Below are positions 33,313 to 43,880 of a stretch of 64,000 bases of DNA, piece after piece (the first letter of the stretch is position 1; each line of letters begins with the position of its first letter). Below the pieces are notes generated by a model that ran no database searches, had not been told where the DNA came from, and was given only the letters and a program-made list of their open reading frames with translations. This DNA comes from Areca catechu (taxonomy: Eukaryota > Streptophyta > Magnoliopsida > Arecales > Arecaceae): assembly GCA_021397845.1 (NCBI GenBank), contig CM038052.1:36998449-37062448 (forward strand), given 5' to 3'. Position numbers and translations under genes: made by a program.

Positions 33313-35385
33313 ATGTCCACCCGGAATGGAGTACCCTACCAACCTGGTCAAACCCAACCTGATTTAGAGGCCATGATTAGAACTCTTATCGAAAGTATGA
33401 CCAAATTAAGTCAGGATATGACTGATACTGTTGCCCAGTTTAGAGACCGAGCCCAGGTACTTGAGGAGCCTAGGCACCAAAATTGGACCCCTGACTCAGA
33501 ATTTGGTAGACCCCAACCTCACCCATACCCAGAGCCTAGGAGACCTTTATACAGGGATCCTGAACCTAATCATTGGAGGTTTGATCGGAGAGCCTATGAC
33601 CATGATCTTGCCCCTGAGTCTAGCCCTAGGATCCTATACCCATACTTGGTTGACTCAGAGAAGGGACCCGTTAGGAACATCGAACCTTATGCACCCACTT
33701 TTGATGGAAGACAAGAGACATATATTAAGTGGGAAGAACAAATGGATCGGTATTTTGAGTGCACTAACATATCGAAATTAGGACAAGTTAGGTTGGCGAA
33801 AACCAAGTTCACCAAACATGCTAGGTTGCATTGGTATGCTATTGAGCGTGAGTGTTATCAAAGAAAAGAGGAAATATATACTTGGAGAGATATGAGAAGT
33901 AAGTTGAGAGATAGGTACCTAGGTAGATCCTATGAGAAAAGACTTTTAGACCAATGGTACCAATTGTGACAAGGTAATAGGCCTGTGTCTAAATATATCG
34001 AGGACTTCCAGTGGTATGACATGAAATGCAATACCATTGAGACCGAAGCTCAGATCACATCGAGGTTTAGGGTTGGGTTACACCCAGACATTTATAGGAA
34101 GCTATGCCTTGAAAAGACCAATAAGTTAGACCGAGCCTACCAAGAAGCCCAAGACTATGAGTGGTCTTTAAGATATAACCAATCAAGTACTTTGGACTTA
34201 AAGCCAACCTCTACCAACTTGAGTCAAGTTTTGATTGATCCGACACCCGTAGTGAACCAGACTTTTGTTTGTCAATTCCCACTTGTGTCACCTCTTGACC
34301 AGAAGGATACCAATGAGGAAGAAGGGTTAGGTATGACAAGCCCAGAATCAGTTGACTCGATTACCACTGACCCGAAACCCATTGAAGATGGCATCGAGGA
34401 AGTATATGATGCTGGCTTGAGTCTAGTTGATGAATATGAGGGGGAAGAACTTGAAGAATGTGACATCGATACTATTGGTTCCTTACCTGAGGAGACCTTT
34501 GAAAGCAACCAAGTGGTAGGACCTAGTTCAGAAATTCAAGAGATTTGTGAGAACCAGGTTCCTTTAGTCAAATACCCCCAGGAAGAACTCATAGTGTTAG
34601 CCCGAGCTATCAGTTCGTACCCTCTAATGACAGTCATTCCCCAAGTACCAATTGAAGATCTTTGCACTGAACTGTCTAAGTTTGCCCACCCTATGGTAGA
34701 TCCTCTCCTTAGGATGACTGATTCAAGCCTCTTACAATTGGACCTTGTCCCATGCCCAGCCACTAAGGTCTCTCCCGTAATCTCAGTTGAACATCCTTTT
34801 CTTGAGCAGATTGATTCACCCAGTCCTGTAGAAGTCCTCCTTATGGCCCCAGACCCCTTCCTTCGCATGACTGACCTACCCTTCTATAGAGTATACCTTT
34901 CCTCACCCATAGGTCAAATTTCAAGTCTTGAGGTCATCATCCATAGACCCTCCCATGAATCATTCTCTAATCCATTTCTTGGGAAAGTGGATCATTGTTT
35001 GCTTAGAGAACAAACCTTAACTATTGCAATCACATGTCCTAGGCTACTCCCCGAACCATCTCTTGATCCATTCCTAGGAGTAGCAAACTTTTCCTTTCGT
35101 AAGGATGACCAGTTGACACTCATAGATCACCATTCAAACCTTCAGGTCACCACCTTTAATCAGCAGGTAATTCGAGACTCCACCTCATATTTTCTCCCTT
35201 TCTCTAGGACTTCCAATGCTTCTTACACCATCCAAGTATACTTTGTCAAAGTCTTTAGAGTGAACCACGTGTCAGAACCTATTAGGTTTGCCACCTACTT
35301 CTGGAAGACCTTATGGCACCTACTAGGCACCCATGATAAGTTTTCATGCTCTGCATGCCATCCTCCGACCCAAGGTCAAACCTAG
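33313..35385 (+). pseudogene. NA-2 Gag fused to integrase fragment (one in-frame stop)
   Basis: ATG 33313. The Gag core is nearly the same as in NA-1. A TGA at 33967-33969 replaces the CAA of NA-1 and is the only stop in 690 codons. From codon about 330 the sequence differs from NA-1: an acidic stretch (EEVYDAGLSLVDEYEGEE), then a Leu/Pro-rich stretch with four repeats of a (D/N)PFLxMTD-like motif at residues about 463, 514, 553 and 585. The SYFLPF motif and the integrase segment (EPIRFATYFWKTLWHLLG...CHPPTQGQT) follow, ending at the same TAG as NA-1. The long open second part argues that the stop is recent. No protease or RT. Confidence 0.85.
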
Positions 35386-35789
35386 AGAGCCGTAGTTTGT
35401 TAGGTTTAGACCTAGGGTTCCTTTGAATAAAGTCCATTCTTTAGGAATGCATCGTCAGTCGAGTTTAGGACATTGTCTCAGATTTTGGTTGAGTGAGAAT
35501 ACCAGGAATTGGGATTTGTATTTACCCAGGGCTAAATTTGCATATAATGTTTCGATCAATAGGTCTATAGGCTAGAGTCCCTTTGAAATTGTTCATGGAT
35601 ACAAGCCTCACACACCACTTGATCTGATTTCACTATTAGTCCACACACAAGTCTCTTGATGCACTTGCATAGCATGTAAAAGACTTGCATAAAGAAATTC
35701 ATGCCAAAATAAATTTAAGTAATGAAACTTATAAGAAGTTGGCTGATTCTCAAAGGTGAGTCAAAACTTTTGTTGAGGGAGACTATGTA
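35386..35789 (+). pseudogene. Degenerate integrase region of NA-2
   Basis: Homologous to 25409-25837, with the same TAG after SINRSIG and the same TGA after the DSQR position. The shared breaks show descent from one already broken master. Confidence 0.8.
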
Positions 35790-36233
35790 ATGATTAGGTT
35801 AAGGCCTGAACGGTTTCCTCCTGGAACCGTTAGAAAGTTACATGCTAGAGGAGCTGGACCATTTAGAGTGGTGAAGAGAGTAGGGTCCAATGCCTATGTG
35901 CTCGAGTTGCCTTCAGAACTAGGCATTAGCTCCACTTTCAACATTACAGACCTAGTAGAGTATAGAGAGCCAGCTGTGATTCCCAGTAAGCCTTTTGAGC
36001 CTAATCCTTCTCTTGAGAGTGAACCCAACCCTATGTGTCCACCAACAAACTGGCCTGCGAGGAAAGAGCAGATTGAAAAGATCCTGGATGATCAGGTTAT
36101 CTCTACTCGTAATCGAGGATACCAAAGATACTTGGTCCGCTGGCAAGGAAGGCCAGATTCTGATGACTCTTGGATCTCCCGAGAAGAATTACAAGAATTG
36201 GACCCAGACCTCTTGGAGAGATACAAGAGCTAA
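35790..36233 (+). CDS. NA-2 integrase tail with chromodomain (147 aa)
   Basis: Starts MIRLRPERFPPGTVRKLHARGAGPF and ends RYKS-stop, the presumed native end. A GPY/F module is followed by a chromodomain (IEKILDDQVISTRNRGYQRYLVRWQGRP..DDSW). Differences from NA-1 are few and mostly conservative, and the Chromo-2 version is clearly homologous. The upstream stop is shared with NA-1. Whether it is made as protein is unknown. Confidence 0.72.
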   Translation: MIRLRPERFPPGTVRKLHARGAGPFRVVKRVGSNAYVLELPSELGISSTFNITDLVEYREPAVIPSKPFEPNPSLESEPNPMCPPTNWPARKEQIEKILDDQVISTRNRGYQRYLVRWQGRPDSDDSWISREELQELDPDLLERYKS

Positions 36234-36280
36234 CTTGATCCATACTCGACAGGATCGAGTTCCTCCCACCCCGGGAGAAT

Positions 36281-37906
36281 TGGTGCGGGCACCAGACTCA
36301 GAAGAAGACTTCAGGGCTCCATCTGGATCTCTGATTGACCTTGCTTAAAGAATTAGGATTTTCTAGTTTTGTAATAAGGGTTGACTTGGTCAACTCAATT
36401 TTTTTGAGTCTGTATTTCCCTGCAATTTAAATTTTGTTGAGTCATGTTGACTCAGTACAAGTCCTAGTAAGTGGTCTAGGTCTTCTCCAGGGTGCCACAT
36501 TTTCTCCCAAGCCCAAGCAAGTGGGCGCCACACTCTCAGCCACACGCCAGAGTCCAGGAGGTGCCACATCTCCATCCCAGTGTCTTGGTCCCCACACCCA
36601 AGGGAGCAGGAATTTTTCTTGAAGCCAAAATCAAGGAGGCGCCCCATATATACCTTAAAAGGCCAAGCTAAAGGAGGAAAGAGGCATTTCTTGGGGAGCA
36701 CTTCAAGGGGGCGCCCAATCCATGCCTAAAAAGACCAAAGCAAAGTTGGGAAGAGCCATGACTTGGGGAGAAAGAAAAGGAGGTGTCCAAAAGAGTTGAG
36801 CCATGGAAGGAAAATTTTTTTTCTTGAAGAGCAAGGCTAGGAGGCGCCACCTACTTACCATTTGGAGCCACCAATCAACACTTATGGAAGCTCTTGGCCG
36901 GCCATATGAGAAGGATTTGATTCTACAAGCCTAATTTGAAGATCCATCCTATTAGTCCCACATGGGAAGATGTAAAATCCTGACCTCTTGTAAAGACCTA
37001 TAAAATAAACCCCTCTTGTAAGTTTTTAAGAACAACTGATGAATGAATTCAAATTTTGTGTGAGCAACTTTATGTTTCTCTCTTCTGCACTTGCATCCAG
37101 GTGTTGAGCTCCGTGAGGGAGTAAATCCGGGTTCCCTAGGAACCTTGAGGAGGTGTGAGATCTCCAACCCCAAAACCCTAGGTTAGCCACTACAACTCCA
37201 AACCCTAGCCACCCATCTTCTTCTACACTCCACCAAACCCTAGCCTACCCTATCTCTCATGGCCCCTCTCTCCAAGTAGAGGCCGACCACCAGCATCCAG
37301 GTCCAGTTCGGCTACTTCGAAGACAGAGCAAATCCCAGAGGAAGTCAGATCAGCATTCCAGGAGAATCAGGATTTCAGCAACATCAGCTTTCAAGTTCTA
37401 CTATCTGGTAAATCCTTCCTTGAGTATCTGGTTCCATAACTTGTTCTTCATCTTTCCCAGATCTTTAGTTCAGAAGAAGCCAACTTTGCCAAAGGTCCAG
37501 TATTGGAGGATGCATTACGAAGATATCTGAATCTAGGGATCCAACAATCTACTCAAGAGAGTCCTTCCACTAAACTCTGTGAAGATCACTGCCTGGTCTG
37601 TAACCCTTCTCTTCTCTTTACTTCTATCATGTTGAAAGTTCAGAGCGAAACCCTAGGTCTGGGAGTTTCTCAACCCCCAGCGATCCTTTACTTCTGAACT
37701 ACTCTAATAACCTAGTTTCTTTAAATTGTGCTTTCAATTATTACATAGCTTCTTTCAATTTAGTTTAACTTTCCTTTGAGTCAAAGTTGACTTCCGAAAT
37801 ATATATAAAAAAAATAAATAAATAAATACATGAATTTTAATTTGCTTCCACATTCCACATATTTGTTCTGCATCATTTTTGGTATCAGAGCTTTCGTTCT
37901 GCATCA
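36281..37906 (+). repeat. NA-2 3' LTR (1626 bp)
   Basis: Matches the 5' LTR with scattered differences and the same 3' extension. Preceded by ccgggagaat. Confidence 0.95.
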
Positions 37907-37911
37907 TGGAG

Positions 37912-39269
37912 CCTGTTTCCAATGCAGCATGTTTGGGCATTGGAAGAAGGATTGCAAGACTTGTCTTGCAAATGTGAAGCTAGATGCAAGTGGTGCATCT
38001 ATGGGTTTGTACATGATACAAACCAATTTATCATTGAGTGAATCTATTTCTAATTCATGGGTATTGGATACCGCATGTGGGTCACATATTTGTAAATCTT
38101 TACAAGGACTCCACATAATTAGAAATTTGAAGAAAGGTGACTTCAAATTATATGGGGCAAGTGGAGAACCCATATATGCTGAAGCTGTGGGCACCTATCT
38201 TCTGTTATTACCTTCGGGTAATATCATAAGGTTGGAAGAATGCTACTATGTGCCAAATATTGTAAGAAACATTATTTCTATACCCTTGTTGTTACAACAA
38301 GGATATGAAATAAGTGTAAAAAGTAGTGGCTACTCTATTCTTCATAATAATACAATATTTGGGCATGGTTGCTTGGTGAATGGTCTTCTAACTTTAGTAC
38401 TCAATGATGAAGTACTTCTTGTAGATGACAAGAAGAGCAAAAGAGATAATGTCAATATCATATATCTCTGGTATTGCCGGTTAGGTCATATCAGTGAGTC
38501 AAGGATAAACAAGTTAGTCAAAGAGGATTACTTTGACCCTGATGATTTTCAATCATTAGGAACTTGTGAGTCTTGCCTCAAAGAAAAAATGACCAAGTCT
38601 CCATTCACTGGATATGGTGAAAGGGCAACTGAATTGTTAGGTCTTGTACATACTGATGTGTGTGGACCTATGTCAACTCAGGCCAGAGGAGGATATTCTT
38701 ATTTCATCACTTTTATTGATGATTTATCAAGGTTCGGTTATATGTATCTTATGAAACACAAGTTCGAAGCCTTTGATAAGTTTAAAGAATCTCAGAGTAT
38801 GGTTGAAAGACAAACTGGACTTAGTATTAAAGCTCTTCGGTCTGATCGAGGAGGGGAATACTTGTCTAGTGAGTTTTTGAACCATCTCAAGGATAAAGGC
38901 ATTATTTTTGAATGGACCCCTCCTTATATACCCCAGTTAAATGGAGTAGCAAAAAGATGAAATCGTACATTGTTGGACATGGTGAGGTCCATGATGAGCT
39001 TCACAGATCTTTCCATTTCCTTTTGGGGACATGCCTTGGAGACTACTGCATACATATTAAATAGGGTTCCATCTAAGTCGGTAAGTAGCACTCCATTTGA
39101 GTTATGGAATGGTAAAAGACCAAGTCTTAAGTACTTAAAGATTTGGGGTTGCCATGCTTATGTCAAGAATAACTTTGGGCATAAGTTAAGTGCTAGGACT
39201 GACAAGTATAGGTTTGTTGGTTACCCAAAAGAAGGTAAGGGATACCTCTTTTATAATGCTGCTGAGTAG
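37912..39269 (+). pseudogene. Copia-1 zinc knuckle, protease and integrase
   Basis: Resumes copia Gag at CFQCSMFGHWKKDC (CCHC, 37914-37955). Then protease (WVLDTACGSHIC; family form usually DTGCGSHIC), the GAG-pre-integrase zinc region (LWYCRLGHI...CESC, first His replaced by Tyr) and the integrase core with HTDVCGP and RSDRGGEY. At the third catalytic position the usual Glu of GVAER is Lys (GVAKR), followed by a TGA at 38958-38960. The frame continues (NRTLLDMVRSMM...) to a TAG at 39267-39269. All these changes can be single C-to-T or G-to-A transitions, as from cytosine methylation decay. Confidence 0.9.
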
Positions 39270-39800
39270 AAGATAATTGTCAATAGGCATGCTATATTCT
39301 TGAAACATGATTTATCCAAGAAGGATGTAGTGATTCTTCACTTGAGTTATGTGAATAACAGAACCAACAAACTGATGAGCCTTCAAGTGAAGTTTCTTAA
39401 CTAGAGGTTCTTATAGATCAAGAACAACCGCAATACACACCTCCTCTCTGAAGGTCAGAGAGGGTGCGGGGAGAACCTCTCAGATATGGCTTTGTCATTG
39501 GGGATGACAATGAAGCCAATATCATACAGGATGATGATTCTGTGACCTATTCGGAAGCTATCTAGAGTAGGGACTCCAACAAGTGGCTTGGTGCCATGAA
39601 ATATGAAACGGACTCCATGTATTCCAATCAAGTTTGGACCTTGGTAGATCCACATGAAGGAATTAACCCGATAGGGTGTAAATGGGTCTTCAACAAGAAG
39701 ATTGGAGCAAATGGTCAAGTTGAGACCTATAAGGCTAGGCTGGTAGCAAAAAGTTTTAGACAAAAACATGGTGTAGACCATGATGAAACCTTTTCTCCAT
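39270..39800 (+). pseudogene. Copia-1 RT start, frameshifted and truncated
   Basis: After stops and a frameshift, 39596-39798 encodes the first part of copia RT (NQVWTLVDPHEGINPIGCKWVFNKK...KARLVAKSF), up to HDETFSP. Immediately after, the sequence becomes Tat-1 3' DNA. RT catalytic YVDD, RNase H and 3' LTR are missing. Confidence 0.88.
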
Positions 39801-40324
39801 GAAGGGCCATTATCTAGCCCGTGAGCTCTCGGGACTGGGTGGCCTGGGCCCAAGATCTATTTTGTCCTAGGCCTGGGCGATGGCTCCACCTCATTGATGC
39901 TTGATGAGAAATAAGCAAGAAGAAAGAAGGCTCTGTAGAAACTTGGTCCCTCGCACCCGAAGGTCCTTTAAAAAGGTGGAGCAGGTCCTTTGCAATAAAG
40001 CTTGCCACCCTCGTCGCCTCGTTTCACCTAAAGGCATGCACCTCTTTGAATTCCTGGCAAACTAGGAGGTGCCACGTGCCAGTGTTGGGCGACCCCGATG
40101 CTTCGATTCATGAGGCAACCGCTTCAATCCGCATGGGGCATTAACGACCCTTCTTAAAGAAGGGTGACGTGGCACCACCCCGTTGGGATGGAGGCATGGT
40201 CTCTGGGGCACGAGCATTCGAGGCATTGATGGTGCAGTAAGTGTGCCCCTCCACATTAGCATGATTATTACTCCCTTCACCCCGAGCACCATTTCATCTT
40301 CTAGGCTCGGGAGTGGGGGGCATT
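39801..40324 (+). other. Tat-1 3' internal end
   Basis: Non-coding. Its last 100 bases (cccttcaccccgagcacc...gagtggggggcatt) match the minus-strand region next to the Tat-2 LTR, and the G-rich run is the likely purine tract before the 3' LTR. Confidence 0.6.
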
Positions 40325-41575
40325 TGATATGACACCTCCATTGATATGGAGCCTGTTGGTGGCCATGCTAGCGAGAGACCCACCACCTGGATGTGGCAGC
40401 CCGACAAGGAGATAAAGCGAGCCCTCCTGTCGAGGTCAGCTCCCAATAGGGGTCATGCTCATAGGGCAAGCCCTTCATCTGATGTCAGCGCCCAATCGGG
40501 GTTGCACTCACGCCGTCGAGGCGAGTCCTCCTACCAAGGTCAACTCCCAACCGGATCGTGCTCACACCGCCAAGATGAGCCCTCATGTCGAGGTCAGGTC
40601 CCGACTGGGGTCATGCTCATGCCGGGGTCGTGCTCATAGGGCGAGCCCTCCGTCTGAGGTCAGCTCCCGGCCGAGATTGTGCTCGTGTTGCCGAGGCGAT
40701 ACCTCCTATCGGGGTCAGTTCCCAATCGGGGTCGTGCTCATGGGGCGAGCCCTCCATTTGAGCTCAGCTCTCGACAGGGGTCATGCTCATGCAGCCAAAG
40801 GCGAACCTCCCGAAGGGAGGTCCTTCCCTGCCATATGAAGGCTAGAATTCTCGCTAGCGGTGAAGGAGGGAAAGATTAACAGGAATTCAAACCACAGCAT
40901 GGAGGTCACTATCCACTTGTAACCTCTGGGAGGTGGCACACGCCCTGCCACCAATACAAGCTTTGCAACATGGCACCCGCATGCTCTGTGCAAGGTAAGT
41001 CCTATCAGGCCCAAGGCCCTGTGATGTGCCACCACGTCCATTATCGTACGACTAGAGGATGCTGACCCACGTAGTGCGAGATCCAGAGTTCCCCCAGAAG
41101 AAGGATCCTGCCAAGGCCCTAGCCCTGCAACACATCGACGGCCACTCCTGAAATAGAAGTGCAAGAAAAGGACTCCAGGAAAAAGACAAAAAAAAATAAA
41201 GGTAAGTAAGCAAGAGGAATGGGGGGCAAAGGATAAGCAAGCAACCAAAAGCTCAGCGACCAAGCGATCACCCAGAGATCCTCCCCATTCTCCACTCTCC
41301 TTTCTTTTTTTTTTGCTACTTGAACATCATTATCTCACCACCCCTTGAGGCAAGGGAGTCCCCCAAGCTCTCCGCCTCAGAGCTTCTGTTTCCCTTGATC
41401 GTCCCACTGACTAGATCATCAGAGTGTCCTCACCGGAATCCCTGGCCTGGGTCTCCTCTATTTTGTAGGCCAGCAAATCCAGGAGTCGATCGAAAGAGGG
41501 GAGGACCTAGCCCCCAATGGCGGGGGCCCACCCGACACGTCGGAGCTGTAGGCCACGATGATCTTGGTGGCAACA
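40325..41575 (+). repeat. Tat-1 3' LTR (1251 bp)
   Basis: TGATATGACACC...GGTGGCAACA, with the same tandem gagccctcc units (about 40415-40800) and the same tail as 8859-10145. Confidence 0.8.
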
Positions 41576-41933
41576 GCGACATACCCAACTAGGTTTGCCT
41601 TGGCGGTTTGAGTACTTACTCGATATAAGCACATAGAGAAATGTTATGTCAGTTGGGCATAGTCGCTTGTAGCTTCTTGATCTAGGTAGTTATAGTTGTT
41701 TAGTGCAGTTGCTAGCTTAGTTATCTAATCCTTAGTCAGTGGTGCGGTTGATATTCGAGGCCAAGTAGTTACCATTAATGGTTATAATATAATATAATCA
41801 TAATCATAATATATTATATTATATAATATAATAGATTATAATCTAATATAATAAAAGATTATATTATATTATTATAATATAATAATATTATAATAGATTA
41901 TATTAATATAATAATATTATAATAGATTATATT
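41576..41933. other. Spacer between Tat-1 and Tat-2, ending in an AT-rich tract
   Basis: 41576-41778 is unassigned. 41779-41933 is almost pure A/T. It touches the Tat-2 LTR end. No gene. Confidence 0.6.
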
Positions 41934-43348
41934 TGTTGCCATCTACACTGCCATGGCCTGCAGCTCAAAGATGGCATCGGACGCCAACTTCGTTATCCGG
42001 AATCTAACTTGCGCACCCGGACCTGCAAAAAAAAAAGAGACCCGACGGGGGGCCGGGGCACTTCGATGATCAAGTCAGTGAGCAATCTAGGAGAACAGAT
42101 CCTCCATGATGGATCCTTGGTCGGACTCCATGCTAGGAAAAGGTTTAGCTTTCAAAGGAAATAGTAGAGTGGGAATGGTAGTGGTGGAGAGCTTGAGCTA
42201 TGGTGGCTGTGTCATTCAAGACTCTTCCAGCGAGTTCTCCGGTAGCCTCAGAGTGCTCCCTCTTACTCACTCTCCTCTCGCTTGCCTTTTCTTTGATTAC
42301 CTTGTTCGAAAGCCCTTCGAACTTCCTTTTAGGCCCTAGATCCTCTCAGCCACCCACCTCGGGTTCTCCCCCCTCTGTAGGTGCTCGAAGGTCAACGATC
42401 GGCAGCGTACCATGTCGTGTGCCCCAGTGCCCCCCTCCCTTCATGATACGGAGTTATGTTGCATGTTCTGACTTTCCAATTGGTCGCTATACTTTGAAAA
42501 ATTTGACAGGACCTCGATCTGCGGGCAACCATCCCCAGATTTGGATCCCTTGATGTGGCTTTCTTCTTCTGGGTGGTGCAAATGATTGACCGGGGAGTGC
42601 AGCACCTTGATTGGAGTGTTCTTGCCTATCTGATGTAAACAATGGTAGAAGAGATCCTGGCACCCTAGGGGTGCCCCTCCGTAGGCCTTGGGTGGCGTGC
42701 CACCGCCAAAGGGATGTTGTGGTATCTCTTTCTCTCTGCCTTAGGGTTTTTGAGGCATGGTGGGCCCTGGCCATTTGGACAGCTTCGAGTCGACGGACTT
42801 CTCTATTGAAGAGTGCCCGGCTCGAAGAGAAGGAGCTTGACTTCGGCCGAGGTGGGCTCGACCTAGAGGGGGCCGCCCGATGAAGGAGCTCGAAGAGAGG
42901 GAGCTCGACTTTGGCTGAGGTGGGCTCGACCTCAAGCTGCCCGGTGAAGGAGCTTGAAGAGAGGGAGCTCGACTTCGGAATAAGCGGGCTCCACCTCGAG
43001 GGAGCCGCCCGGTAAAGGAGCTCGAGGAGAAGGAGCTCGACTTTGGCCGAGGAGGGCTCGACCTCGAGGGAGCTGCCTAGTGAAGGAGCTCGACTTTGAT
43101 TGAGATGGGCTCGACCTCAAGAGAGCTGCCCAGCGAAAGGGGCTCGAAGAGAGAGAGCTCAACTTTGGCTGAAGCAGGCTTGACCTCGAGGGAGTCGCTC
43201 GACGAAGGAGTTCAAAGAAAGGGAGCTCAAGCTCGAGGGAGCCACCCAACGAAGGAGCTCGAAGAGAGGAGCTGACATGGCAATATGTGCCAGCATGGCT
43301 ACCAACTAGATCTGAAGGAGACTCCATGTTAGCGATCCTGCCATATCA
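41934..43348 (-). repeat. Tat-2 3' LTR (1415 bp)
   Basis: Minus strand starts TGATATGGCAGGATCG and ends atggcaaca, alignable with Tat-1 LTRs at both ends but diverged. The centre (about 42815-43290) is a tandem array of 63-68 bp units with gaaggagctcgaagagaggg. Confidence 0.72.
42815..43290 (-). repeat. Tandem 63-68 bp units in Tat-2 LTR
   Basis: About seven degenerate units (gagctcgac...gggctcgacctcgagggagc), for example starting near 42881, 42945 and 43013. They occupy the same place as the gagccctcc units of Tat-1. Confidence 0.75.
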
Positions 43349-43880
43349 TTTGCCCTCCACTCCCAAGGCCCGACGGAGCATCACATTCGAGGTGAAGGGA
43401 GTAAATGCGGTGCTGACATGGAAAGATAAAAATTTGGTATCATTAATACCACGATCGCCACCACTTCTTAAAATGAGCCTTGAGGTCAATGTGGGAATGC
43501 CATGTTAGCGAGTCTGAGGAAGCAAAATGATCGATGCAGGATCCAAGGAGATTTCTAGTAAACCAAGGCATCGCTTCCGGCCAATCTCGATACATGGCAC
43601 CAATCCGATGGTGGGAGTCTTATGGGAATGCACGGTCACTATCTGGCTACTTCGAAAATAGAGAAACCTTTCCTAAGAAATCACTTCTTTCGAATTCTTC
43701 ATGCCCATCGATGAACCAGAGCCTTCTTCCTCCTCTCCCTAGGATGTCTTTTACCTTCAAGGCCATCCCATCTTCCTTAGTCCTTTCTTCCTTCTTGGCT
43801 AGGTCGAGTCCGTCTTCAGGGTCTTCCCAAACACCATTTTTTTTTCCTCTTCTTTCCTTCCTCCTTTGTTCTGTTCTAGG

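Larger units (their letters stand above)
30777..37906 (+). mobile_element. NA-2: complete non-autonomous chromovirus (7130 bp)
   Basis: LTRs 30777-32404 and 36281-37906, primer site, leader, Gag-integrase fusion with one stop, chromodomain ORF, and a perfect target duplication TGGAG (30772-30776 and 37907-37911). Same design as NA-1, but with an LTR closer to solo LTR-1 and a different central spacer in the fusion protein. Confidence 0.96.
19563..39800 (+). mobile_element. Copia-1: broken Ty1/copia element with two nested chromoviruses
   Basis: Order: 5' LTR (split), tRNA-Met primer site, long leader, gag start, large gag deletion, zinc knuckle, protease, integrase, start of RT. The RT breaks off at about 39800, joined to Tat-1 3' sequence, and there is no 3' LTR. 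NA-1 sits in the LTR and NA-2 sits at the zinc knuckle, each with a perfect target duplication, so both inserted after Copia-1. The coding DNA has several stops, a frameshift and lost catalytic residues, so it is dead. Confidence 0.85.
8859..41575 (+). mobile_element. Tat-1: Tat/Ogre-like Ty3 element expanded by nested insertions
   Basis: LTRs at 8859-10145 and 40325-41575 are in the same orientation and share starts (TGATRTGACACC) and ends (ggtggcaaca). The first is followed by internal-type sequence, the second is preceded by a purine-rich tract (GAGTGGGGGG). Flanks CCGAC and GCGAC match at 4 of 5 bases. The most economical reading is one element whose interior was invaded by a solo LTR, copia DNA and two chromoviruses, and which lost most of its own coding DNA. 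Two separate damaged elements remain possible. Confidence 0.55.

Noticed and set aside
40346..41263. ORFs in the Tat-1 3' LTR
   Set aside because: They translate the gagccctcc tandem units and LTR tail; the equivalent 8859 LTR has different ORFs.
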